From NCBI GenBank assembly GCA_027295155.1, contig JAPULH010000049.1:1-33509 (forward strand): DNA of 33,509 bases, in the 5' to 3' direction. Shown piece after piece: positions 16,264-27,405 of the stretch. The notes beneath the pieces are model-generated. The model made no database searches. It saw only the letters and a list, made by a program, of their open reading frames with translations, and was not told the origin of the DNA. Numbering within the stretch: the stretch's first letter is position 1; each line of letters begins with the position of its first letter. The translations under genes were made by a program, and so were the position numbers. Source of the stretch: Gemmatimonadota bacterium (lineage in GTDB: Bacteria; Gemmatimonadota; Gemmatimonadetes; Palauibacterales; Palauibacteraceae).

Positions 16264-17154
16264 GTGGCTGAGATAAAGAAAGTGGGCGTGGTGGGCGTCG
16301 GCCTAATGGGCAGCGGGATCGCGCAGGTGTCGGCCTCCGCTGGCCTGGAAACGGTCGTGCGCGAGGTCGATCAGAAGCTGCTGGACGCCGGGTTAGCGTC
16401 CATTCGCCGGGTTCTCGAGCGGTCGGTGCAGAAGGAGAGGATCAGCGGCGAGCAGCGCGACGCGACGCTCGGCCTCATCACCGCGACTCTCGAGCTCGAG
16501 CCGCTGGCGGAGTGCGACCTCATCATCGAGGCCATCGTCGAGGACATCGGGGCCAAGAACGAGCTGTTCGGTGCCCTGGATAGGCTGGCTCCGGAGCGCA
16601 CGATCTTCGCGTCGAATACGTCGAGCCTGACGATCACGGAGATGGCGGCGAGCACGGAACGGGCGGACCGCTTCGTCGGCCTTCATTTCTTCAATCCGGT
16701 GCCGGTCATGCCGCTCGTCGAGGTCGTGCGGACCGGCGCCACGTCCGACGAGACCTTGCAAGCCGCGATGGAGTTCGTGAAGGCGATCGGGAAGACGCCG
16801 ATCGCCTGCCGGGACAACTCGGGCTTCATCGTGAATCGGCTGCTCGTGCCGTACATGCTGGACGCGATGCGCGCCTACGAGTCGGGCGTGGGTTCGATCG
16901 AGGACATCGATACGGGGATGAGGCTCGGCTGCGGTTATCCGATGGGACCGTTCACCCTCTCGGACTTCGTGGGGAACGATACGTTGTATCGGATCACGGA
17001 GATCATGTTCAACGAGTACAGGGAGCCTCGCTTCGCGCCGCCTCCCTTGCTGCGCCGGATGTACTTGGCCGGCTACCACGGCCGGAAGGTCGGTCGGGGC
17101 TTCTACGACTACAGCGGCGACGAGCCGGTGGTCAGCGAGTTCGTAAAGCGGTAG
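16264..17154 (+). CDS. hbd: 3-hydroxybutyryl-CoA (3-hydroxyacyl-CoA) dehydrogenase
   Basis: This NAD-dependent enzyme interconverts 3-hydroxyacyl-CoA and 3-ketoacyl-CoA. The N-terminal Rossmann motif GVVGVGLMGSGIA (residues 8-20) is followed by SNTSSLTITEMA (about 118), the catalytic H141 in GLHFFNPVPVMPLVE, and a C-terminal helical domain with NRLLVPYMLDAMRAYESG, GCGYPMGPF and HGRKVGRGFYDY. At 296 residues it is a stand-alone dehydrogenase, not the FadB fusion. The GTG start at 16264 has AGGAG six bases upstream. It works in sequence with the thiolase at 13070. A hairpin follows the gene at 17170. Confidence 0.93.
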   Translation: MAEIKKVGVVGVGLMGSGIAQVSASAGLETVVREVDQKLLDAGLASIRRVLERSVQKERISGEQRDATLGLITATLELEPLAECDLIIEAIVEDIGAKNELFGALDRLAPERTIFASNTSSLTITEMAASTERADRFVGLHFFNPVPVMPLVEVVRTGATSDETLQAAMEFVKAIGKTPIACRDNSGFIVNRLLVPYMLDAMRAYESGVGSIEDIDTGMRLGCGYPMGPFTLSDFVGNDTLYRITEIMFNEYREPRFAPPPLLRRMYLAGYHGRKVGRGFYDYSGDEPVVSEFVKR

Positions 17155-17169
17155 GAGCGTCGCGCGGGA

Positions 17170-17190
17170 CCGGGTGTCTCGTACACCCGG
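17170..17190 (+). terminator. Hairpin after the dehydrogenase, possible terminator
   Basis: A perfect 8-bp stem (CCGGGTGT with ACACCCGG) closes a 5-base loop 15 bases after the stop codon. The following ATTGTCGTT is only weakly U-rich, so termination may be partial. It separates the metabolic genes from the recF block. Confidence 0.5.
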
Positions 17191-17197
17191 ATTGTCG

Positions 17198-17226
17198 TTG
17201 CAGCACAAGGGTTTTCGCCTTATCTT
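17198..17226 (+). promoter_or_regulatory. Promoter of the recF-dciA-gyrB-thyX block
   Basis: TTGCAG (17198-17203) and TATCTT (17221-17226) are separated by exactly 17 bases in a locally AT-rich stretch directly after the hairpin. Transcription would start near 17233. The gyrA promoter on the other strand (TTGCGT-N17-TATACC) has the same architecture. Confidence 0.6.
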
Positions 17227-17239
17227 AACGGAACCGAAA

Positions 17240-17296
17240 GTGCTGTCCCACGACCGACCATCCGACCAGCCGAGCAGAGGCCGATTCGCCGACTGA
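17240..17296 (+). CDS. Possible 18-codon leader ORF before recF
   Basis: A GTG at 17240 opens a frame reading VLSHDRPSDQPSRGRFAD and stops with TGA at 17294-17296. The stop touches the AAAAGG that precedes the proposed recF start. GGA lies seven bases before the GTG, and the inferred transcription start is only a few bases upstream. It could couple translation into recF, or it may be chance. Confidence 0.25.
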   Translation: MLSHDRPSDQPSRGRFAD

Positions 17297-17306
17297 AAAG
17301 GTCACC

Positions 17307-18431
17307 ATCAGGGCGCTCCGCCTTCGGCACTTTCGCAACTTCGCGGAACTTGCTTGCGAGCTGCCGCCTTCGGGAGTCGCCATCGTCGGTCCGAACGGCT
17401 CCGGCAAGACAAACCTGCTCGAGGCCATTTACTACCTCGGGATTTTTCGCTCGTTCCGGGGCGCTCCCGATGCGGAGCTGGTGCGGTTGGGTGAGGACAC
17501 CTTCCGTATCGAGGCCACGATCGAGAGTTCGCTGGAGGAACGGAGGATCGCGGCTGCTTATCAGAGGAGCACACGGCGGAAGCGCGTCGAGGTGGACGGG
17601 GCCGAGGTGGAGCGTCTGTCGGAAGCCATCGGCACGCTGGGGGTCGTCGCGTTCAGCCTCGCGGACGTCGAGTTGGTGAGCGGCCCGCCGGCGGTGCGTC
17701 GGCGCTTCTTGGACATCCTGCTCTCGCTTGTCCGGCCGGGATACCTGGAATCGTTGCGGCGCTGCGCTGCGATCGTGGCGCAGCGAAACGAGGCGCTGCG
17801 GAGCGGCGCCGGATCGAGAGAGCTGGCGTCGTGGACCGAGAGTCTTGCCCGAGCGGGCGCGCCGGTCATGGAGGCGCGGGCGCAGTGGGTGGCCGAGCGC
17901 GCCGACGCGTTCTTCCGGTACCACAGGGCGATCGCCGGGGGTGCTGGCGCTCAACTGGAGTACCGGCCGTCGGTCGGGGCGAATGGACCTGCCGTCGCTG
18001 ACGAGGGCGACGTCGCCCTCTGGGAGGTGCGTTTCCGAGCGGCTCTCGAGGGAGCGGAGGAGCGGGAGCGAGCGCACGGAATGACTCTCGTGGGTCCGCA
18101 CCGCGACGACCTTGCGCTCCGTGCGCCCGTGGCTGACGAGGCGGAGCGTGCCATCCGCCGCTTCGGCTCGGGCGGTCAGCAGCGAACCGCGGCGCTGGCG
18201 CTTCGCATGCTGGAGGCGGACACGTTGCGCGACAGCTCCGGCATGGAGCCGGTCTATCTGCTGGACGACGTCTTCGCGGAGCTTGACCGGGAGCGCTCGG
18301 AGGGTTTTTTGCGCCTCCTCGAGGAGGGCCGCACCGGTCAGGTGATCCTCACGACCCCGAAGCCGGCGGACGTGCGGCTGCGCGGCGGGCTGGCGGAATG
18401 GAAGATCGAGGGCGGAAGGCTGGAGACGTGA
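17307..18431 (+). CDS. recF: DNA replication and repair protein RecF, apparent non-standard start
   Basis: RecF is an ABC/SMC-like ATPase that helps load RecA on gapped DNA together with RecO and RecR. Walker A GPNGSGKT lies at residues 28-35, the signature SGGQQRT and Walker B VYLLDDVFAELD near the C-terminus. The N-terminus RALRLRHFRNF fits the family, and the 374-residue length is normal. The frame has no ATG, GTG or TTG between the stop at 17226 and a GTG at 17481; starting there would delete Walker A. The ATC at 17307 has AAAAGG five bases upstream and is placed exactly where RecF proteins begin, so I use it as the start. A sequencing error or a rare start codon would both explain this. 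The stop overlaps the dciA start. Confidence 0.85.
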   Translation: MRALRLRHFRNFAELACELPPSGVAIVGPNGSGKTNLLEAIYYLGIFRSFRGAPDAELVRLGEDTFRIEATIESSLEERRIAAAYQRSTRRKRVEVDGAEVERLSEAIGTLGVVAFSLADVELVSGPPAVRRRFLDILLSLVRPGYLESLRRCAAIVAQRNEALRSGAGSRELASWTESLARAGAPVMEARAQWVAERADAFFRYHRAIAGGAGAQLEYRPSVGANGPAVADEGDVALWEVRFRAALEGAEERERAHGMTLVGPHRDDLALRAPVADEAERAIRRFGSGGQQRTAALALRMLEADTLRDSSGMEPVYLLDDVFAELDRERSEGFLRLLEEGRTGQVILTTPKPADVRLRGGLAEWKIEGGRLET

Positions 18432-18802
18432 GCGACCAGGGCGGACGAGCCGTCACTCCGGAGCGGGTCGGGACGGTGGTCGCCGGGCTGCTCGAGCGCC
18501 TCGGCGTGGCCGAGCGAATAGAACGGGCGAGCGTGGCGAGCGACTGGGAGCGACTCGTCGGACCGCACATCGCCCGGGTCACGGTTGACGCGCGTGTGAG
18601 CGGCCGCACGCTGTTCGTGGAGGTCGTAAGCGCCGCGTGGCTCAGCGAGCTCAACATGATGCGTCACGACCTCCTCCGACGCATCAACGCGGGCAGGCAC
18701 CGCGCCCGCATCGAGAAGATCATCTTCGTGCAGGCGGGTGGACGGGTTGAAGGCGTGTCGCGGAGGGGCGGCGGGCCCACGACGATACCGGAACGGGGAT
18801 AA
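18428..18802 (+). CDS. dciA: DUF721/DciA-like protein
   Basis: This 124-residue protein belongs to the DUF721 family; DciA members recruit or load the replicative helicase DnaB in bacteria without DnaC. The core is seen as SDWERLVGPHIARVT, then GRTLFVEVVSAAWLSELNMMRHDLLRRIN, ending in the short strand IEKIIFVQAG. The tail is glycine/arginine-rich. The start is the GTG at 18428 in a GTGA overlap with the recF stop; AAGG lies eight bases upstream. The stop at 18802 is followed at once by the gyrB ATG. The recF-DUF721-gyrB order is common in bacteria, which supports the call. Confidence 0.83.
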   Translation: MSDQGGRAVTPERVGTVVAGLLERLGVAERIERASVASDWERLVGPHIARVTVDARVSGRTLFVEVVSAAWLSELNMMRHDLLRRINAGRHRARIEKIIFVQAGGRVEGVSRRGGGPTTIPERG

Positions 18803-22165
<3,363 letters not shown>

Positions 22166-22213
22166 GCGCGGTCCGCCGGCCCGCCAGGGTTCTTCAGCGA
22201 CCTTCTAGGAACG

Positions 22214-23689
22214 ATGGAGACGAAGCGACCGACAGTTCCCGCCGCCGAGGAGATCCTCGGCCTCTACTACCCGGTGCTCGACCACGGCTTCGTGTCGCTG
22301 ATCGACTACATGGGTTCGGACGAGAGCATTGAGCGGGCGGCGCGCGTGAGCTATGGGTACGGGACGCGGTCGCAGAGCCAGACCCGCGGCCTCGTCCGCT
22401 ATCTCCGTCGCCACCTCCACACGACGCCGAGCGAGATGGTGGAGTTCAAGTTCCACTGCGCGATGCCGATCTTCGTGGCCCGCCAGTGGATCCGGCACCG
22501 CACGGCATGTCTGGCCGAAGGGACGGAAGTGTACTTCGATCCTCCCGGCGGCGTTCACCGGCGCGACAACCAGGCCTACAAGCTCAAGATTGAAGATATC
22601 TGGCACTCTCGCCGCGACGGTCTGCGCCGAATGAGACTTCGCCAGGTGAACGAAGACACGCTCCGTATTCAGCGTACGAGACTTGTCGACGTATACCGAA
22701 ACGGTCCGAAGCCCGTGTTTCGGATGGTCTTGGCAGACGGCAAGCAGATTGCCGCCACCGCTGACCATCGGTTCTTGTTCGCGGACGGCTGGAGCACGCT
22801 GCGCGATGCAGTGGGTCTCGAGGGCGGAGGGGGGAGAGCCGCTTGGGACCGCGGCGACCACTACGTCCAGGTGAACGGCCGGGAGCCGAAGCTCGTGCGC
22901 ATCGAAAGGTTCGAGGATGTCGGGTTGAGGGAGACGTATGATCTCGAGGTGGAGGGGCCGCACCACAACTTCATCGCCGACGGGATCGTGACGCACAACT
23001 CGGTAAACGAGTACAGCGGCCGCTATAGTCTGATGCCGCTTCTGTTCTACCGGCCTGAGCCCGAGCAGGTGGCGGCCCAGAGCCACAGCAACCGCCAGGG
23101 ACGTGAGGCCGAGTCCGTGGCGCGTGAGACGTACCGCAAGGCGATCGAGGGTTGGCAGGAGGCACGCGCGGCGGCGGCAGGCGCGTACGAGTGGCTGCTG
23201 GGCGAGGATGTGGCCCGGGAGCTGGCCCGGATCGACCTGCCGCTCTCGACGTACACGCAGTGGTATTGGAAGATCGACCTCCACAACCTGATCCACTTCC
23301 TCACCCTGCGCGTCGACCCCCACGCTCAGTGGGAGATCCGGCAGTTCGCGATCGTGATGGCCGGCATGCTCAAGCGCGTCGCCCCCCTGAGCTACGAGGC
23401 GTGGGTCGACTACCAGGTGTGCGGTGCCCGGCTGAGCTATGGCGAGCTCGAGGCGCTTCGTCGCCTGCTGGAGGTGCGGGACGGCAGGATCGCGCCCCGA
23501 GAGGATGCCAAGGTCCTCGGACCCGAGGACATGGCGGGGCTCGGCCTATCGAAGCGCGAGGCGAGCGAGCTGCTGGAGAAGCTTCAGCCGGCGGAGCGCC
23601 CGGAGTTCGATCTCGACATGAGCCGGTTCAGGAAGCCCGAGGAGTTCGAGGAACGGATGGCTCAGGCGGTGCCCGGCGACTTCGAGTAG
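22214..23689 (+). CDS. thyX: Flavin-dependent thymidylate synthase with mini-intein
   Basis: ThyX makes dTMP from dUMP using methylene-tetrahydrofolate and FAD/NADPH. The N-extein (1-98) contains HTTPSEMVEFKFHCAMPIFVARQWIRHRTA. Residues 99-262 are an intein. The C-extein (263-491) starts SVNEYSGRYS. Joined, they give the ThyX signature RHR-x7-S followed by GRY. Further on are YWKIDLHNLIHFLTLR and DPHAQWEIR, which hold flavin and substrate contacts. The spliced protein has 327 residues, at the long end for the family because of an acidic C-terminal extension. The ATG at 22214 lies 48 bases after gyrB with a weak AGGA. No thyA is in the window. It ends six bases from the convergent gene at 23696. 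Confidence 0.95.
   Translation: METKRPTVPAAEEILGLYYPVLDHGFVSLIDYMGSDESIERAARVSYGYGTRSQSQTRGLVRYLRRHLHTTPSEMVEFKFHCAMPIFVARQWIRHRTACLAEGTEVYFDPPGGVHRRDNQAYKLKIEDIWHSRRDGLRRMRLRQVNEDTLRIQRTRLVDVYRNGPKPVFRMVLADGKQIAATADHRFLFADGWSTLRDAVGLEGGGGRAAWDRGDHYVQVNGREPKLVRIERFEDVGLRETYDLEVEGPHHNFIADGIVTHNSVNEYSGRYSLMPLLFYRPEPEQVAAQSHSNRQGREAESVARETYRKAIEGWQEARAAAAGAYEWLLGEDVARELARIDLPLSTYTQWYWKIDLHNLIHFLTLRVDPHAQWEIRQFAIVMAGMLKRVAPLSYEAWVDYQVCGARLSYGELEALRRLLEVRDGRIAPREDAKVLGPEDMAGLGLSKREASELLEKLQPAERPEFDLDMSRFRKPEEFEERMAQAVPGDFE
22508..22999 (+). other. ThyX mini-intein (164 aa, no endonuclease)
   Basis: The intein begins with Cys99 (CLAEGTEVYFDPPGG) and ends DGIVTHN at residue 262, followed by Ser263. 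Block B is AATADHRFLF with T182 and H185. Block F is TYDLEVEGPHHNFIA. The space between blocks B and F is too short for a homing endonuclease. It splits the catalytic RHR-x7-S motif between Ala98 and Ser263. All splicing residues are present. Confidence 0.94.
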
Positions 23690-23695
23690 GAGCCG

Positions 23696-24502
23696 TCAGC
23701 GCCAGCAGCCGGGTGCGAGCTGCGGTGGGGTGATGGAGCAGGAGTAATAGGCCAACAGGAGCGCCAGGGGGGCAACGGACGGATGCGCCGCCGCTCGCGG
23801 CACGTAGTAGGTCAGGAAGCGCTCGAGTGAGGCAAGCTCCCTACGCGTCCTCATGCGGGCAGCCGCCGGGCCGTCGAACTCCACGCTGAAGCTGATCTCT
23901 GCGTAAAATCGGGTCGATTCGAGCACCCTACGTGTGTCCGGAGACACCACGATGCGGGAATCGACCTGCTGGGGCATGCGGCCGGGCGGCACCATCTCCG
24001 GCAGGAAGTAGGTCACCCACCTCCCATCACTCTCGTGGAAGACGTGCGGAAAGAACGTGAGGCGCGGAGGCTCGAACGCGTTCAGGGCGGTCATAAGGGC
24101 CATGGCGGCCTGGGACACGAACTCGTTCGCCGGGACATCCTCCGGGTAGCTTGTGACGACGAACTCCTCGCTTCCGGGGGCGGCCTGCGCGGCCACGTAC
24201 GCCACCCTGAACTGCCGGCGAGCGAAGTCCAGCGAGCCGAAGTAGACCCGCCATCGCTCATCGTCCCGCTTCTGCGTGATGTAGAGGGTAACTCGGCTCG
24301 GTTCCGGGCCGATCCGCTCGAGCGCGCGCAAAGCCTGCCGCAGAGCGAAGTTCTGCTCGGCCAGACGTCGTCCCTCGGCCGCGGACCGCTGGACGGTGGA
24401 CGGTGCCGCCACACGCTGGACCTCCTGCGCGACTCCAGCTGCAGGGGCGGCCGCCAGCAGGACGCCCACCAGGGCGATCCGGATCGTGGAAGGCTGGGTC
24501 AT
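23696..24502 (-). CDS. Secreted hypothetical protein
   Basis: I do not recognise the family. The N-terminus has a signal peptide (MTQPSTIRIALVGVLLAAAPAAGVAQ, probably cut after AQ, written here in full only to show the core IALVGVLLAAAPAA). The mature part of about 240 residues begins with an alanine/arginine-rich helix (AEGRRLAEQNFALRQALRALE) and continues as a mixed fold with SRVTLYITQKRDDERWRVYFGSLD, then FHESDGRWVTYFLPEM. The C-terminus has two cysteines and a hydrophobic stretch (PSVAPLALLLAYYSC). It should act in the periplasm or outer membrane. The ATG at 24502 was chosen because the signal peptide starts there; no good Shine-Dalgarno sequence is visible, and a TTG at 24511 is possible. 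It lies 125 bases after the Nramp-like gene on the same strand. Confidence 0.7.
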   Translation of the reverse strand: MTQPSTIRIALVGVLLAAAPAAGVAQEVQRVAAPSTVQRSAAEGRRLAEQNFALRQALRALERIGPEPSRVTLYITQKRDDERWRVYFGSLDFARRQFRVAYVAAQAAPGSEEFVVTSYPEDVPANEFVSQAAMALMTALNAFEPPRLTFFPHVFHESDGRWVTYFLPEMVPPGRMPQQVDSRIVVSPDTRRVLESTRFYAEISFSVEFDGPAAARMRTRRELASLERFLTYYVPRAAAHPSVAPLALLLAYYSCSITPPQLAPGCWR

Positions 24503-24627
24503 GAGGGGGTGCAACGTTCCAAAGTGCCTCTTGCGCTCTCTCGATAGCTCTTCCGACACCCTGCCGCCGCTCCGACACCCTGTCGAAGGCCGCAAAACAA
24601 TAGGGATCGGCCGCATGATGGACAACT

Positions 24628-26373
24628 TCAACTCTCTGTATACACCCCGACCCGGGCTCCTGGATCCCCCTGACGCGGCCCGAGAATCCGCCAGCCGAAC
24701 CAGAGGAGCGACACGATCCAGAGCCCGTACAGCGCGACTCTAACGGGGTGCAGAGCCACCGACTCGATGAGTGGTGTGGGCGCGCCGATCCTCGAAAGCA
24801 CCGCGCGGCTCAGCTGTTCGGCCGTAAACCACCCCCAGAGCACCCCTGCCCAGATCATCCCGAGGCGCTTCCAGAGTGGTGTCGCCAGAGGGCCGGGGAG
24901 TCGGCGAGCGTTCATGTAGCCCACGACGAGCGCGAACGCATACATGCTCGCGATCGTGAACGGCCCGGCGATCAGCACGAGGAAGTCGGGCTGGAGCCGG
25001 TCCATGGCGTGACCACCCCGCCAGGAGGCCAGGATGATCGCCATGGAGGCCAGGACGAAGACCGTCAGAAAGAAGAGGAATGCCCGCTTGAGCGTCCAGA
25101 AGCTGGTGTGTTGCCCGTAACGCTCGTAGAAGATCGTTCCGGTGATTCGCGTGACGGTGTCCACGATGCCCAGCTGAGTCGAGAAGAGAACGAGGGCGCC
25201 GCCGAGGAGAAAGACGACTCGGAGCCAGAGGCCGCCCGAGCGCTCCAGCGCCTCTCCCTGCAGGGCCACCATCCGCGTCAGGTCTCCCGCCAGCTCAGAG
25301 TTGCCGGTGCCCAGGGTCGAGGTCACGAGCATGCTCGTGATCACCACGCTCACGAGGATCAGAACGACGAAGGTCACCAGGAGCTCGCGCTCGGCGGTGC
25401 GCACCCACGCCAGGAAGCGGGCCAGCGGCGTCGGATCGCCGAGCGAATCGAAGGCGAAGCCGGTTGCCGAGATCTCCTCGTTCTCTCCTCGAATGCCTGC
25501 AATGCGGCCCTGGTAGGCGGCCATCCCGAAGCCCTTGTCCCGCAGCCACAGCGATTGGGCCAGAAGCAGCGTGCCGCCGGATCCGGCGTAGGCCACGGCA
25601 ATGAGGAGCGTGGGGAACTGCGCTCCGGTGAGCAGGGACTTCGGCGCGCTTCCGACGGATGCGGCGCCCTGCAGCAGCGCGAGCATGTCTTCCGGCAGGA
25701 AGCCCACCACGATGAGGGCGACGGCCAGGAGGGGGAAGAAGCCCAGAACGAGGGCGATCTCGAAGCGCTCCAGGGCGTTGTACACGATCTTCGACACGGC
25801 GAGGCCGAACCAGATGAACGCCAGCATGAGCAGCGCGATCGGCTGCCACGGAACCGTGACGTGGGTGACGGCGGACACGATCTGGCCTGTGAAGACCGCG
25901 GACTGGGAGGCCCATCCGGGCCAGAAGAAGCTCGCGAGCGTGGCGATCAGGAAGAACCATGGCCAGAACGCCCAGCGGTCGAGCCGGGCCATGCCGCCGA
26001 ACACCGACTCGCCCGTGGCGATCGTCCAGCGTTCGATCTCGCTGATCACGACGAACTGCGTCAGCACCCCGACCCAGAAGAGCCACAAGATCGAGTAGCC
26101 GTTCACCGTCACCAGGTTGGGCCACAAGAGGAACTCGCCGGCGCCGAGTCCCATCCCCAGGGCTACGACCGATGGGCCCACGAGGTGCCGGAGCCGCGGC
26201 ACCCGCGGGACCTCTCCGTATCTCTTGTACGGAGGACCGTGGCCGCGCACCGGGAAGCCTGCCGTGGGCGGGGCGTCGTCCAGCCCCTCTTCGGAGAGCG
26301 GGCGGTAGATACCGCGGCGATAGAGACGCCCCTCATCGTCGGGCGCGCGTATGTGGTCGGCCGTACGCCTCAA
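24628..26373 (-). CDS. Nramp-like (APC superfamily) membrane transporter
   Basis: This integral membrane protein has about 11-12 hydrophobic helices after a 60-residue cytoplasmic N-terminus. Its first helix reads GPSVVALGMGLGAGEFLLWPN, followed by TQFVVISEIERWTIATGES, as in a divergent group labelled Nramp-family transporters. The classic Nramp metal-binding motifs are not seen: there is no Asp-Pro-Gly-Asn in helix 1, and AYAGSGGTLLLAQS stands where Met-Pro-His is expected in helix 6. Substrate is therefore unknown; divalent metal transport is a family-level guess. A long polar loop lies around residues 280-320. The TTG at 26373 lacks a Shine-Dalgarno sequence, and a start up to about 55 residues later is possible. 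It follows the lipoprotein gene by 42 bases. Confidence 0.75.
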   Translation of the reverse strand: MRRTADHIRAPDDEGRLYRRGIYRPLSEEGLDDAPPTAGFPVRGHGPPYKRYGEVPRVPRLRHLVGPSVVALGMGLGAGEFLLWPNLVTVNGYSILWLFWVGVLTQFVVISEIERWTIATGESVFGGMARLDRWAFWPWFFLIATLASFFWPGWASQSAVFTGQIVSAVTHVTVPWQPIALLMLAFIWFGLAVSKIVYNALERFEIALVLGFFPLLAVALIVVGFLPEDMLALLQGAASVGSAPKSLLTGAQFPTLLIAVAYAGSGGTLLLAQSLWLRDKGFGMAAYQGRIAGIRGENEEISATGFAFDSLGDPTPLARFLAWVRTAERELLVTFVVLILVSVVITSMLVTSTLGTGNSELAGDLTRMVALQGEALERSGGLWLRVVFLLGGALVLFSTQLGIVDTVTRITGTIFYERYGQHTSFWTLKRAFLFFLTVFVLASMAIILASWRGGHAMDRLQPDFLVLIAGPFTIASMYAFALVVGYMNARRLPGPLATPLWKRLGMIWAGVLWGWFTAEQLSRAVLSRIGAPTPLIESVALHPVRVALYGLWIVSLLWFGWRILGPRQGDPGARVGVYTES

Positions 26374-26415
26374 GCGACGGAAATCAGGCTGGAGCCGCCG
26401 AAGAGGAGCGGCTCC

Positions 26416-27225
26416 TCACTGGCCGGGACGGGACTGGCCGGGACGCTCGAAGATCTCCTCGGGGACCTCGCGGCTCGCCACCACGTCCGCGAAGTAAATC
26501 CGGGCGTCCCCATCCTCCCACCGGCGATCCATGGCCATGCGGACCGGCCCCACCTGCTCCCAGTCACGCCACCAGACGATCGAACCCTTGGCGTCGCGAT
26601 CCTGGAGGTGATACTGCCAGGCGGCCAGAAGCCCCGTCTCCGGATCGACGAATCCCCAGAACTGGTCCTCGGTGACGCCGAGACCCTCGTCGTACGTGAG
26701 GTGCACCGTGGGATAGGTCCGCCCGTCCGATAGCTCTTGAAGGCCTTCGTACGCGAGGTGGACGCCCGGATCCCTCCACTTGAAGGGCATCAGCAGCCAG
26801 TAGGTGTCGTTGATGAAGATCCCGTACGCCCGCTGGAGGGCCGAGTCGCGAGCCGCGCCTTCGAGCCTGTTCCCGTCTACCCAGACGTCGCCCGAGACCG
26901 GGATGCTGTCGTGCTTGATGCTGAGCACGTTGAAGTATGCGAGCGTCGTATCCTCGCCGCGCGCGAACTCGAGCCGGTACTCGTCCGTGTATCGGTCCCA
27001 CGCGTGCTTCCGGTCCGCCACGACCTCGCCCTCTCGCTCCACGATCCACCGGAAGCTGACGAACCGGGTCTCTTCCCACGCCTTCTCGCCTCCGAGCGCA
27101 TCCATGAGCCGTTCGGCGACGAGGACGGCCGAATCACGCTCGACCGCTTCTCGACGACCCTGTGGGCCGCAGGCGATCGATGCGGCGGCGAGTGCGACGA
27201 TGGCGGTGCTCAGGGCTGTTCGCAT
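26416..27225 (-). CDS. Probable lipoprotein, unknown function
   Basis: The N-terminus MRTALSTAIVALAAASIACGPQG looks like a lipoprotein signal with the modified Cys at about residue 19, although the -3 residue (Ser) departs from the usual Leu. The mature region runs through AERLMDALGGEKAWEETRFVSFRW and a beta-rich part with tryptophan/tyrosine-dense strands (INDTYWLLMPFKWRDPGV, EDQFWGFVDPETGLLAAWQYHL, VRMAMDRRWEDGDARIYFADV). This pattern recalls outer-membrane lipoprotein-sorting folds of the LolA/LolB type, but I cannot assign it. The start at 27225 is firm, with GGAGG five bases upstream. Two 14-base copies near the 3' end encode RPGQ-SRPGQ. It lies 180 bases downstream of the gyrA-like gene. 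Confidence 0.72.
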   Translation of the reverse strand: MRTALSTAIVALAAASIACGPQGRREAVERDSAVLVAERLMDALGGEKAWEETRFVSFRWIVEREGEVVADRKHAWDRYTDEYRLEFARGEDTTLAYFNVLSIKHDSIPVSGDVWVDGNRLEGAARDSALQRAYGIFINDTYWLLMPFKWRDPGVHLAYEGLQELSDGRTYPTVHLTYDEGLGVTEDQFWGFVDPETGLLAAWQYHLQDRDAKGSIVWWRDWEQVGPVRMAMDRRWEDGDARIYFADVVASREVPEEIFERPGQSRPGQ

Positions 27226-27405
27226 GGGAACCTCCGCTTCAGCGGCGTCTGTGGGCGCTCCGGCGACCGCTTCCACCGGCGCTTCCCGTCGGCGAAGGCG
27301 AGGCCGGTATCCTACGCCGGGGTGTGGTCCAATCGCCAGACGCGGCTGCCGCCAAGCCCGTCAGGCGCGGCCGACTTGCGGGGCGTTCCTGAGCTGCGCG
27401 GCGCG

